Source: Phallusia fumigata
Lineage: Eukaryota > Chordata > Ascidiacea > Phlebobranchia > Ascidiidae
Assembly (NCBI GenBank): GCA_008931825.1
Contig: QXVZ01024088.1
Location: forward strand, 7,394 to 28,880
Reading direction: 5' to 3'
Length of the DNA: 21,487 nt
The notes beneath the pieces were generated by a model. It was not told the DNA's origin, searched no databases, and saw only the letters and a list, made by a program, of their open reading frames with translations. The translations under genes and the position numbers were made by a program. Positions 1 through 9,399 of this stretch are shown here, piece by piece; the first letter of the stretch is position 1; each line of letters begins with the position of its first letter.

Positions 1-493
1 CACAATGCCACTGTACACTCTCCCGTTTAAATGGGTAACTTTTCACAGTTGACTTTTGGTCTTCTTTTCCGGAATTTTGAAGTTTTACTAATTGTTGTTG
101 TCATCACGTTGCGAAAGTCATGTCCAATGCATCTCAGCTTATATATGAAGCCCTTATTCGATGGCGGGCGTCTTCTGTCTGTTAATACAAAATATTAAGA
201 AGAATAATTTTTCACAATACGTTTCACAGTAATTTAAAAAATTATGATTAAAATGTGTAATTAGTGGCAACCACTGCACAAACACAAGGTGTGAAATCAG
301 AGCTGGCCAGCTAAGCATTCGTGTGCAACTAAGTATGGATAAAAAGTCTTTTTTACAAGTGTGCCGTTCCGGTTGGTCAGCATGCAAAGCTGGACCAGTA
401 AATAGGAATGCTCTTAGTCATAAATTTGACATTGTAAATATTAGGAAGCGTTTGGATTTCGGCGTAAGCTTACGCTTGGTTTCAAATGTCTAG

Positions 494-509
494 ATTCTAT
501 TTGAATAAG
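494..509 (+). other. Exact match to the Ciona 16-nt spliced leader
   Basis: The 16 bases ATTCTATTTGAATAAG are identical, as I recall it, to the leader that Ciona adds to the 5' end of many mRNAs by trans-splicing. In a functional SL RNA gene the leader is followed directly by a GT splice donor; here it is followed by AT (ATACTGAT). It is therefore not an intact SL RNA donor. It could be an SL RNA pseudogene, the 5' end of a retrocopied trans-spliced mRNA, or a chance match. I see no poly(A) tract or coding body downstream that would settle a retrocopy. Confidence 0.5.
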
Positions 510-1590
510 ATACTGATAATGCTTTTAGCGAAATATATGTATCTTTGAAATTGATGTTTCTGAGATTTTAATCTTGTCATACACGTTCTTGTTTATTAAG
601 CCTTTCCGTACCAGGCAGCGAGTTTGGTGCTGCTAGAGAAAAAATTCATTCTGTTTTTGTTTGTTTTGAGGTTTTATTTGAGAAGACACTAGAAAATGTC
701 ATAACGTTACATTTTTGCCAAAAATGTTACCCAGTATGTTTACTCGAAAAACCATTCGTTTTGCAATAGACAGCCATTGTTGACAAAACGGGGCACCAGC
801 ATAAAGTTTACAGCTTCTAAAATCCCCCAAACAAGTTCAAACCGGCGGCAACTTCGCGGTGGCCGCGCGACGACCACCTGAGTGGAGTAAGACGAGCAAT
901 AAACACGCGACCATATCGGGTAGACGGGATATTCGTTTGTCAACACAAATTGTTTGTTTTTCACTTGTCGAAGCTTGTGAGCGGCGCTCATGCTGGGATA
1001 ATCCGCTCCTGGGAGTTCTGGATGCCGATCCGTTGGATTTAACGCATTTCGCCACATGTTTGACCTGTATGAGTTTAAATTTCTGCTTGTATGCGTTTCT
1101 TCGTTGTGAGTAAATACATAAAGGTATAATTGAACCCTAACTGCTAATACCATTATACAGTAGCCTCATCTGTATGTTGATTTATAAAAATGTTTTAATT
1201 ATATTTTTTGGCACTCTCTTCTAAAATGCATTGCGTGTAAGACTTGCATATTGAGTACCTTGCTTTTCTAGCTGTACTGAAATTAACTAATTACGATTGA
1301 CCGAACTCTCAAAATCTGTTTGTGTGATAACAGAGGATATTGGTTCAAATTCATCTAGTGAAATTCGTAAACCTTCACTTTTTTTTAAACCTAGGAATAA
1401 AATTTCAGAATTTGTATGCTTAATCCTTGATTCCACAGTAGCAATTACTTATTACAGTCATTTATGGCCATAGAAAGCGTAAAAAGTATTGAAATTAAAA
1501 ATCGTAAAAAAATTTTCGGCTGATTTGCTCATACCCGATTGATTCCACGAAGTTTGAAACCTGGGAATGAATCCGGAAGCGAGTGACGTT

Positions 1591-1708
1591 ACGCTTTTCT
1601 CTTCTCCTTCGGCCGATCCTACCAGTAGTTGTTACTCCAAACATGTTTGCATCACATTGTATCGGGCGTAACACACAATGACTGCGTGGCGAGATATGCG
1701 AAGCGTCT
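1591..1708. repeat. Dispersed repeat, copy 1 (upstream of caspase A)
   Basis: About 118 bp here recur almost unchanged at 5081-5198 in the same orientation; I count two substitutions, at the GTAG/ACAG difference near 1625 and 5115. Weaker similarity continues for some tens of bases beyond the core. The two copies lie 3490 bp apart and bracket caspase gene A. No terminal inverted repeats or target-site duplications are obvious. An open frame runs through this copy on the minus strand, but it matches nothing I recognise. Confidence 0.85.
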
Positions 1709-3005
1709 ATCGGTGAACATAACTGTACAGTGTGAATCCACTTGTGTGGTCGAGAGTTTTTAGAAGGAAAGCCTTTGTATGTAGGAAAAACATCCATTAG
1801 CGTGAACTTTCTGTTGGATTGAAATTCTTCACACGTCGAACAACTTTTGACGATTGCTTTTTTCTAGGTCTTTCATTGCGGTCACTCTAAAATGCTCGTG
1901 ACCAGATGAAACCTAAGGTAATAAATATACCTTGTTTCATTGACAGTAATGCCTAATAACAGCAAAATTGGGCTCTATGCTGCTACTGTGCGGATGTTAA
2001 TTTTTTAATACTTGTTCGCGTATGTCTAAATGGTTTCTATAACGCAGGTTTTCTTAAAATGACTTAACGTTTTTTCCCACACACCTGCAAACTTAACAAA
2101 GACGGCCAGTTACCTTAATTTAAAACATAACTGATAATTTGTATGTAGTACATTTATTGCACGCTCTCGGATATGTTTTAAATACGGTTACTTTTCAAGC
2201 TCTTGTTTTGTTACCTAATTGGCAAATTAAGTGTTGGTTGTTTGCATAACCTCACAACTTACAGTAGAACCTATTATAATAAAACATCCCAAGTCAGTTT
2301 AGGATTTTAAACAGTACTTATGTTTCTGTAAGCTATGTTACTGTTTTGAGCATAAAATGTTTGTCATAATCAATTTTCATTTTGACTTGTGAAAAGCTGA
2401 AAGCAGCCGGATTAAAAAGTACTCAGTAGCAGTTGCAAAAGGTACGACCTGGTTGTAAAGGTTACAGATATTCGGCAAGCACTTATATGCTAAATATGTG
2501 TTCGTCAAAATTTGATCTTGATTAACGTTGTTCGTGCCTTTTACACTCAAAACGTTGCAGTAATAAACATATTGACACCATAAAAAATGCCTTTCAGAAA
2601 CAAAGAACCAACGCAACACACATCCTGTGATGATGTTCAATCAAAACATCTCAATGCATTGTTGAACAGCGTGCGACGCTTGCCGTCTTTTATGTGGTAA
2701 GGTTTGTTTGTTTGTTTGTGTGTGTGTATTGAAAAAAGGGATAAAACCCTGTTGTGTCTAGGTCCTCAGTACGTATTGTGTCAAAGGGACTTTCTTTATG
2801 TTCACTCGCTTGCGTTTTATTGTGTTCAAAAACACGGCTCTGTGGAAACCATGTAAACCACGCATTCGCGTATTGACATAAATAAAGACGTTTCGCACCG
2901 ACGGTGTAGTTCGCTTTCAAGCTGAACTTTCATTTCTTTGATTTCAATTTTACAAAGTGGCTGTTTGACTGTTAAACTCGTCCGAAATAAATCTAAGAAG
3001 TGCAA

Positions 3006-4254
3006 ATGGATCCTTACAAGAGTGAAGCATACGAGGTCGACAATTTCGAGCAAGTTGGAAAGGCGTATTTTTTTAATGTCACAGAGTTTAAGTATGGTAG
3101 GTTCTGGTTTTATTGCACAGCAAAAAAGAAAGTTCAAATTAGGTTTGGAAAAACTGTTTAGATCCAAAGGACAAAAGATCCGGCTCTAACAAGGATGTGG
3201 AAAAGTTAAATGAAGTTTTTAATGCATTTGACTTTGAAACCGAAATTGTGGCAAATGACAAAACAACTCTTTCGTGTTTTAACGAGGTAAATATTCAAAT
3301 ATTTCTTGTGGCTTAAAATCTTATCTCGCCATTTTGGCAGGCCTTATCGGGTAAACCGCTTCGTGTAAAAAGCCTTTGCCACCATTTTGTATTGTAGAAA
3401 CTCGATGAAATTGCCAGAAAGGATTTTTCAAAGTCAGCAAGTTTGGTGATAGCGTTGATGTCCCATGGAGACGGTCACCACATCTGCATGAAGGATGGCA
3501 ATTTTTTTATCGAGGACATATACAAAAAGTTTCATGGAAAGAATTGTCCTTCGTTGATGGGAAAGCCGAAAATTTTTATATTCCAGGTGTTTTTATTCGT
3601 ATAACCTACAAGTTTGTCTAAAAAGGTGGTTTGATTTGAAACAACATCAAACAGTTATACTTTTCAAAAAAGGTATGCAGAGGCAAAAACGTGAATGTTG
3701 CTTCGGAAACTTCGCACCAAACTGATGCTACGTCGGAGCCTTTGCAAGGAGTTTCAATGCAGAGTCTTCCATCAGATTCTGATTGTTTAGTCTGCAACGC
3801 TACAACCAAAGGTGTGAAACTATGTGGCCTTTGTTATAATTTAAAATTACTGTCCGTTCACCAAAGCCGCATTACCTTGGCTGTTAAAGTGTTTGAAATG
3901 TCCTTTTAATCTGTAAACAACTGATGCATTTTTACAGGTTTCGTCAGCTTTCGAGATATTAAAAAGGGTTCGTGGTACATTCAAACTTTGGCTAAGGTCT
4001 TGCTGGCGTACCATGAAGGTCGAATTACTGTTGCTGATGATACACCTAAGCAAGATATCCTTCACCTGCTCACGATTGTGTCTCGAATGGTTGCTGAAAA
4101 GAAAGATGACGCGCCAGCAATACGTGGCGTGGCTCCACCAGATAATACACAAACAGATACGACACCAATACCACATTCCCAGATGCCGACTTTTATGTCC
4201 ACCCTTACCAAGCTATTCTACTTGCCCAAAGCATATGCCTTCCATGAGAAATAG
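3006..4254 (+). CDS. Caspase-like cysteine protease A (5 exons, 286 aa)
   Basis: Cysteine-aspartate protease of the caspase family (C14), expected to cleave after Asp in apoptosis or related signalling. Exons: 3006-3096, 3162-3286, 3398-3586, 3673-3811, 3938-4254; all introns are GT-AG and the frame closes at 861 nt. Residues 9-135 form most of p20: the S1-pocket region RSGS (Arg36), LMSHGD with catalytic His95, and CPSLMGKPKIFIFQ leading to VCRG with catalytic Cys137. The linker, about 140-167, contains QTD153, a possible activation cleavage. The p10 part has SFR (Arg187), GSWYIQTL, and the closing QMPTF then LTKLFYL. The ATG is preceded in frame by TAA at 2994, so this start is favoured unless a further 5' exon is spliced on just before it. 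There is almost no prodomain (about 8 aa), as in executioner caspases. The intron positions shared with gene B at 9933-12035 mark them as paralogues. I cannot assign it to a vertebrate subfamily. Confidence 0.9.
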
Positions 4255-4375
4255 TCGAAATCCCAAAAAATTATAGTAAACTGTAGATAGTGTTTGATTT
4301 AGCGTATCCTATATGTTTGTATTTTAGTTGTGTACTCTCAAGTAATTAGTATCACTGTGGGGCGTATCCGTAGGG

Positions 4376-4440
4376 CACTGTTTTCCAACTGGGGTGCCGC
4401 GACCCATTTACCAGATTTGTTTATGTTATGACCGCGAACA
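4376..4440. mobile_element. hAT-like MITE fragment (left end)
   Basis: Begins CACTGTTTTCCAAC followed by GGGGTGCCGCGACCC. The same GGTGCCGCGACC core and a following ATTTAC-AGA-TTGTTT stretch occur in the better preserved element at 10514-10645. The terminal pattern resembles the CAGTGGTTCCCAA ends common in non-autonomous hAT elements. No right end is evident, so this is probably a truncated copy in the 3' UTR of caspase A. Confidence 0.4.
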
Positions 4441-4474
4441 ACTTACAAATCAGACTTGATTGATGTCTAAACCC

Positions 4475-4484
4475 AATAAATAAA
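4475..4484 (+). promoter_or_regulatory. Probable poly(A) signal of caspase A
   Basis: Two overlapping AATAAA hexamers (4475-4480 and 4479-4484) lie about 220 bp after the caspase A stop codon. They are the only canonical signals close downstream. The proposed ATG of the next gene (4492) follows within 10 bp. Confidence 0.55.
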
Positions 4485-4491
4485 ACGCTAA

Positions 4492-5642
4492 ATGACGGTT
4501 TACTTTATATTGTTTGTTTTGAAATTGCCTTGTAAGCCGCTCTTCCCACCGAGCCTGCGTATCACAGTTTCTTGAAGAGAACCGAAGAGACTACGGGTTC
4601 AAATCCCACCCCAGGCTTAATTTTACACATGATTGCTTCATATGGCGGCTCTGATTCGGTTACACGCCTCTCGCAGGCCTTTCGTACACCATTTGAAGCC
4701 CAGCGTTACTGCTTCGGGATACGTTTTAGAAACTATCATACGCGGTTGCACTCATTGTTGTCTTTAGGTAATTGGTACATGCATTGGCGCATAACTATGC
4801 CATCCAATAAAATTTTAAACTTAAGCCCATACAGTTAACAATTACACTATATTAGTGAGAGGAACATCAAATGCAGTACTTTCGGTTGGTGTCGTTGCTG
4901 AGTTGATTAAAGGTGTTTGAAACTCGATCAGTTTTGTTCCAGTTGAAATGTGCGTTTCAACTGCATTATATGCCTTTGCTACAAAAAGGGACGCAAGTAA
5001 TTTGAGGTCATTGCCTAACTCGAATTTCGAATCATTATGATGATCTATTGTTTGATTCCCAGTCGAAAGCCAGTGGCATCACGCTTTTCTCTTCTCCTTC
5101 GGCCGATCCTACCAACAGTTGTTACTCCAAACATGTTTGCATCACATTGTATCGGGCGTAACACACAATGACTGCGTGGCGAGATATGCGAAGCGTCTGT
5201 GGGTGAAATAATTTGTGTGGTCCAAAGTTTTAGGAAAAAGTCTTGGTTTTTAGAGAAATAATCGTTTCTTGAACGTTGCTACTTGAAAAAAACACCTTTG
5301 CAGCTGGCTCAGTATTTTGGTTTGTTTGGCATGATTTTCTCTTTTCTCATAAATTGCCAATGATGTGTTTATACTGAAACCTTATTTAAATGTTTGTAGA
5401 CCCGCGGTTGGTGGAGGGAATTGAGCTCTATGTTGACACCTTGCGGAACTATTTTTACTCTCTTTACATGGTCTTTTGCTGAAATAATAACTTCGCCGTG
5501 GATAGTAATCAATACTGTAAAAATACTCGTGTTTGCACCGGAAAAGTTTGTGAAAGAATGTGATATTCGAAGCAAAAAAATATGCTTTTGGATATGTGGA
5601 TTGGGAATTTTAATTCCACCCCTTGCCATCTTACCATTATAA
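4492..5642 (+). CDS. Putative PEX11-like membrane protein gene, last exon frameshifted
   Basis: Tentative gene built from short exons with phase-consistent GT-AG introns: 4492-4531, 4615-4767, 4856-4912 and 5400-5642. Exon 2 encodes LILHMIASYGGSDSVTRLSQ, resembling the N-terminal L..Y.GRDK..R signature of PEX11 proteins (peroxisomal membrane elongation and division; PEX11-gamma type). Exon 4 begins DPRLVEGIELYVDTLRNYF, an amphipathic helix, then hits TGA at 5480. Ignoring one T in the TTTT run at 5474-5477 keeps the frame open through AEIITSPW and two hydrophobic stretches to TAA at 5640. Hence a 1-nt frameshift (mutation or sequence error) is likely. Even read through, the product is about 165 aa, shorter than the roughly 240 aa of PEX11-gamma, so the 3' end may be lost to the duplication that begins near 5700. 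Exon 1 is the least certain; the start could instead be ATG 4629. The family call rests on pattern recognition only. Confidence 0.4.
5081..5198. repeat. Dispersed repeat, copy 2 (in the last intron of the PEX11-like gene)
   Basis: Near-identical direct copy of 1591-1708. It lies inside the proposed 487-bp intron 4913-5399. Sequence beyond GAAGCGTCT diverges quickly, although a shared TTGTGTGGTC motif follows in both copies. The high identity points to a recent insertion or duplication, or to a family kept similar by recent transposition. Confidence 0.85.
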
Positions 5643-5704
5643 TTGATTCACAGAGAACTCTGGATTTACACTAAAACTTGAAATCATATGCAAGCGCACG
5701 GTCA

Positions 5705-6040
5705 TGTAAGTTTTTGTCATCTACCCTAAATACAGCAGGCAGCGGTGTCTGTGACTCATTTGTGGTGCATGGAAATATTGCAAGACTGTCTCTGAATCTC
5801 TGCAGGCCTAGTTGATGCATTGATAGCAGTAGTTCTTGAAACAATGACACTGTGGCTGTAGATTTGTGACATCATTAAAATGTGGGCAGCTCTTTCCTGT
5901 GTATATGCATGTGCTTTGATGTAATATGATGCATCAGTTGGAGACTGCGGATTCAGCATTAACAGTAAAAGAAACACTTAGTTGCACAACAAACCCGAGT
6001 TTTTTTACATTTTCAATAACATATTCTTACCTGATGCTAT
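5705..6040 (+). repeat. Array unit R1: decayed copy of caspase B 5' flank plus exon 1
   Basis: Shows dispersed but collinear similarity to the 350 bp before caspase B (about 9660-10005). Shared marks are a TACCCTAAATACAGCAG-like stretch, TTGATGCATTGATAG, AATGACAC-TGTGGCTGT, a GTAATAT/GTAATGT stretch, and AAAGAAACAC followed by AGTTGCAC. It ends in a remnant of the first coding exon (5995-6040, listed separately). I see no remains of caspase exons 2-6 after it. Confidence 0.6.
5995..6040 (+). pseudogene. Caspase exon-1 remnant
   Basis: The stretch TTTTACATTTTCAATAACA differs at one base from caspase B exon 1 (TTTTACATTTTCAACAACA). Read in frame it gives FYIFNNIF, against FYIFNNTHF in gene B. 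The ATG and the GTAAGT donor are not preserved, and no downstream exon follows, so it is a dead 5' fragment. Confidence 0.6.
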
Positions 6041-6344
6041 TCTCATAGAATTTTGTATTTCTGTGTACTGTTGCTTATCGGGTTTTTATATGCTACAAAT
6101 TTTGTCTAAAAGAAGTCACATTGAATTAGAATAAGGCGGTACAGGGTGAAGAACAGGAAAATATTTGAAAACCACTGCGTTAGGCGACAGTAATTTTACC
6201 AATTTCCAGTGAAAATAAAGTGCTGGTTACTGCTTTTGGACCGAACTGCTGGATTTGTATTCTCAGGTCAGTTTTGCCACTTTAAAATGACTACGTCGCG
6301 TGTATGCCGATGTAACACACGGCGAAAAATGCTCCACAGTTCGT

Positions 6345-7025
6345 TGGTAGCTTCCACAACATCTAACATGACTAGCTTGCATCCCACAGTTGAAGGTTGA
6401 AATAGTAGGCAGTGGTTTCCGCTCACTGGTGCATCGAAACTTGTGGGATGTGAAGAACTCATCTGTCGGTTTAAAACATTGTGATAATCGCTGTTGACTA
6501 AGCGCGTTTGTGGAAAGTTTTGGAAACTTTGCCTGAATTATGCAATGGCACCCATATGTCACAACAGCAATAACTAGCTAAGGTATTAAACACAGTTTTG
6601 GGTTTTGCTTTTTCCATCGCTTTTGGTGCAAGTTATTTCAACCGTACATCCGTCATTCAATCAACAAATTGCTCGAAAATGACTCTCAGTGGCTTAACAT
6701 CGGTGCGCGAATTAGCATAGTTTTTGAGTTGCTAAAATTACTTTTTATCTTTTTTACTCGGCAAACCCATAGTTGCTCTCGTTAGGTTTGTGTAATAAAA
6801 GAACGGCACCTGGTTTGTTATTTTCAAACAATTCGCAATTTCGAGTCAAATCTCGTTGGTCGTCTGACTTGGATGAAGATCTTGAAACATTGATTTCACC
6901 CTATGGGATTTTAACAAATTTGTTGGTCCATACCATTTATTCGCACAAAAAAACTTCGATTGCAAGAGTATGTGCTGTTATATCTTTAGAGAGAAAACAA
7001 GAAAATGCTTTATTGTTTCGTTAGC
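6345..7025. repeat. Array tandem unit, copy 1 (~0.68 kb)
   Basis: Tandem partner of 7026-7650. Ordered landmarks are CCACAACATCTAACAT at 6354, TTTCCGC-ACTGGTGCATCGAAACTTGTGGGATGTGAAG near 6416, ACTAGCTAAGGTATTAAACAC near 6572, TTTCCATCGCTTTTGGTG at 6611, and GAAACATTGATTT with GCAAGAGTATGTGCTGTTAT near 6886-6980. The same landmarks recur 677-685 bp downstream. Open frames run through it on the minus strand, but they match no family I know and their ends differ between copies. Confidence 0.85.
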
Positions 7026-7650
7026 AGTAACCACAACATCTAACATAGCACAATGACTAGCGTTGATCCCACAGTTGAATGTTGAAATAGTAGGCAGTGG
7101 TTTCCGCAAACTGGTGCATCGAAACTTGTGGGATGTGAAGAACTCATCTGTCGGTTTAAAACATTGTGATAATCGCTGTTGACTAACCGCGCATGTGAAA
7201 AGTTTCTGAAACTTTGCCTGAATTACGCAATGGCACCCATATGTCATAACAGCAATAACTAGCTAAGGTATTAAACACGGTTTTGGGTTTGGGTTTTTCC
7301 ATCGCTTTTGGTGCAAGTTATTTCAACCGTCAATCCGTCATTAAATCAACAAATTGCTCGAAAATGACTCTTAGCTACTTAACACCGGTGCACGAATTAG
7401 CATAGTTCAAGTTTCTTAAGTTATTTTGTTAATCCATTTTACGTGGCACACCCCTGGTTCTCGGTAGGTTAATGGAATACAAGGACGGCACCTGTTCGTT
7501 TATTTTGATTTAAGTTTTGTCAGTCGTCTGACTTGAATCAGATTGGAAACATTGATTTTACCCCTTGCTATTTTAACACAGCATTTATCGGTCCACACGA
7601 CGCTATTTTCATCAAAGAGCCTTAAATTGTGTGCAAGAGTATGTCTGTTT
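7026..7650. repeat. Array tandem unit, copy 2
   Basis: Second copy of the unit at 6345-7025, with substitutions and small indels. The first 270 bp (CCACAACATC to TTAAACACGG) is the best conserved part. The GAAACATTGATTT landmark recurs at about 7547. The unit runs directly into the R2 segment that resembles the caspase B 5' flank. Confidence 0.85.
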
Positions 7651-8103
7651 GTGCCACCTTCCCTAAAGGAAAATGGAACTACACCACAGTGATTCGACTT
7701 GCACATAGAAATGCATTGATACTGCAAAACAATGAATTCATTGACATATAAGGACAGTTGATGCATTGAAGGCGGTGGTCCTAAGTCAATGACAATGTGG
7801 CTGTAAAATAGTGGGCAGTAGTTTCCGCATACTGGTACATCGAAGCTTGTGGGATGTTAAGGACTCATTTGTCCGTTTCAAAAAACATTGGGATAATCTA
7901 AAACAATAACACCATGGCTGTCGACGGGTAAAATTAGTAAGAGGTGGATAGTCACTTCCGCCATCTGTGTTTATGTAATGTAATGCATATGTTGGAGTTA
8001 ACGTTATTAGCAAGAGAAACACAGCACAAAGTTGCACAATATCACTGTGTTTTCAAATGTGGAAAAGAAAACTACTATTTGTAATAACACACACTTCGGC
8101 AAC
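7545..8103 (+). repeat. Array unit R2: decayed copy of caspase B 5' flank plus exon 1
   Basis: Collinear with 9565-10005: ACATTGATTTTACCCC, TGCAAGAGTATGTCTGTTTGTG, GCATTGATACTGCAAAAC, CCATGGCTGTCGAC, CACTTCCGC-ATCTG, a GTAATGTAATGCAT stretch, AGAAACACAGCACA and finally an exon-1 remnant. A 100-bp piece of the other array unit (TTTCCGCATACTGG to CATTGGGATAATC) is embedded at about 7805-7900. It must have arisen by more than one duplication step. Confidence 0.65.
8057..8103 (+). pseudogene. Caspase exon-1 remnant
   Basis: Read in one frame, part of this stretch encodes TICNNTHFGN, against YIFNNTHFRY of caspase B exon 1. An ATG at 8057 corresponds in place to the gene B start, but about 20 bp are missing after it, which breaks the frame. 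The GTAAGT donor of gene B is replaced by ATTACAT. No further caspase exons follow. Confidence 0.6.
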
Positions 8104-8115
8104 ATTACATAAAAC

Positions 8116-8376
8116 CAATGGTTATCAACCTGTAGTGCGAAGGTCTTCTAAGAGGTACGCGAGATCATTCTGTTTTTAACAAAATCTTTTATAAGGTTTT
8201 ATTTGACTCAATTTTTGTTTGTAAATCTTGCATCTTCGTGTATTTTTTCATGCTTATCCGTGCATACTCTTTACCAATCGTTTTCTGATAAGTCAGGCTA
8301 AAGTGATACGAGTAATACGCGGAAAAAAACAGAATTCTCCACTGGTTCACATTCGGAACATGTTTGGGAACCACTG
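8116..8376. mobile_element. hAT-like MITE (~261 bp)
   Basis: Imperfect terminal inverted repeats: CAATGGTTATCAACC at the left end, and GGGAACCACTG at the right end, whose reverse complement reads CAGTGGTTCCC. There is no coding capacity, and an 8-bp target duplication is not visible. A related right end (GAAAACCACTGCG) occurs at 6168-6180. It sits immediately after the exon-1 remnant at 8057-8103, so insertion may have helped break that copy. Confidence 0.45.
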
Positions 8377-8639
8377 CGCTAACTGAAAGCGATTTCACGA
8401 ATTTCCAACTAGGATACGTTGCCTGATAATGGTGGCGGACCTGCTGTGTTGGTATATTCAGTCATTTATACCATCCCCACAGTGTGTACGTCACGTGTAC
8501 ATCTGTGTGATACACTAAAAAGACAACGTTTTCACACGCAAAAAATAGTTTTATTTCCCCCAAAAATTACTGGTTTACTCTACATGTTTGCAGCAGCTAA
8601 AAAACCCTTTCATTTCGCGGTGAAATTTGAGAAAAGTGT

Positions 8640-8865
8640 TGATTGCAAGAGTATGTGCTGTTATTTCTTTAGAGAGAAAACAAAAAAATGCTTTACTGTT
8701 TCGTTAGCAGTTCCCACAACATCTAACATAGCACAATGACTAGTGTTGATCCCACAGTAGAATGTTAAAATAGCAGGCAGTGGTTTCCGCATACTGGTGC
8801 ATCGAAACTTGTGGGATGTGAAGGACTCATTTGTCCGTTTTAAATCATTGGGATAATCGCTGAAC
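8640..8865. repeat. Array unit, partial copy 3
   Basis: Repeats the stretch from GCAAGAGTATGTGCTGTTAT (about 8645) through CCCACAACATCTAACATAGCACAATGACTAG to TTTAAATCATTGGGATAATCGCTG. It matches the junction between the two tandem units near 6960-7180, so it carries the end of one unit and the start of the next. Confidence 0.8.
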
Positions 8866-9290
8866 ATTGATTTTCCTCCTTGCTATTTTAACACATTCAT
8901 TGGTTCATGTAAAACTATGGGTGTACAAAAAAGAGCTTTATATTGTATGCAAGAGTATGTATATTTGTGACATCTGCTCTGAAAGCAGTCAGTCAAAAGA
9001 GTCTGTGATTCGTCTTTTACATGGAAATGTAAAGGGCCAACGCCCTTTGCATCCTAGTGTGCATTGATACTGCAAAACATAGAAATCATTGACATGTGAA
9101 AACAATTTATGCATAGATAGCGGTGGTCCTTCATACAATGACACCATGGCTGTCGACTTTAGTTAGAGGTCACTTCCGCATCTGATTATGGTTCGATGTA
9201 ATGTAAATACGTAGGTTGGTGTTAAAATTAACAAAAGAAACACAGCACACATAGTTGCAACATGCAACCTGTTTCGAAATAATTATGACA
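8865..9290 (+). repeat. Array unit R3: decayed copy of caspase B 5' flank
   Basis: Shares ACATTGATTTTCCTCCTTGCTATTTTAACACATT, TGCAAGAGTATGT, TTTGTGACATCTGC, CACTTCCGCATCTGATTAT and AGAAACACAGCAC with R2 and with the flank of caspase B, in the same order. I cannot find an exon-1 remnant where one would be expected (about 9280-9340); the sequence diverges after CATGCAACCTG. Confidence 0.65.
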
Positions 9291-9399
9291 TTTAATGGCA
9301 CACGCTTTTAATAGAATATCTAATAGGAATTTAGCAGCGTCAAAACTACGAGTTTTGTGTCAAATCTGTTTTTAACTAGGCTTTCGCGTTTTTTTTTCA

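Larger units (their letters stand above)
1..2930. other. Region without a recognisable gene
   Basis: I see no convincing coding exon here. Open frames of up to 137 codons occur (for example 740-1153 on the minus strand and 859-1113 on the plus strand), but they show no known motif. A GC-richer patch at about 830-1070 is followed by a strong donor-like site (GTGAGT at about 1106), so an unrecognised 5' exon or promoter is possible. The stretch contains the spliced-leader-like 16-mer at 494-509, one copy of a dispersed repeat at 1591-1708, and a short GTTT/GT-rich microsatellite at about 2702-2727. Confidence 0.5.

Noticed and set aside
740..1153. 137-codon minus-strand open frame
   Set aside because: No recognisable domain, overlapped by other open frames in a GC-richer patch, and no supporting splice structure.
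2938..3189. 83-codon plus-strand open frame over the start of caspase A
   Set aside because: It is a shadow: the true caspase exons 1 and 2 use other frames, joined by the 65-bp intron 3097-3161, and align with gene B.
4553..4617. tRNA-like stretch with a B-box (GGGTTCAAATCCC) and partly pairing ends
   Set aside because: Only about 65 nt long, no proper D arm or A box, and a mismatched acceptor stem. The CCCACCCCAG that follows works better as a splice acceptor for exon 2 of the PEX11-like gene.
6263..7247. Minus-strand frames sharing a TSHKFRCTS motif as a conserved protein family
   Set aside because: The similarity follows from DNA duplication of the array units; the frames differ in length and ends, and no splice structure or domain supports coding.
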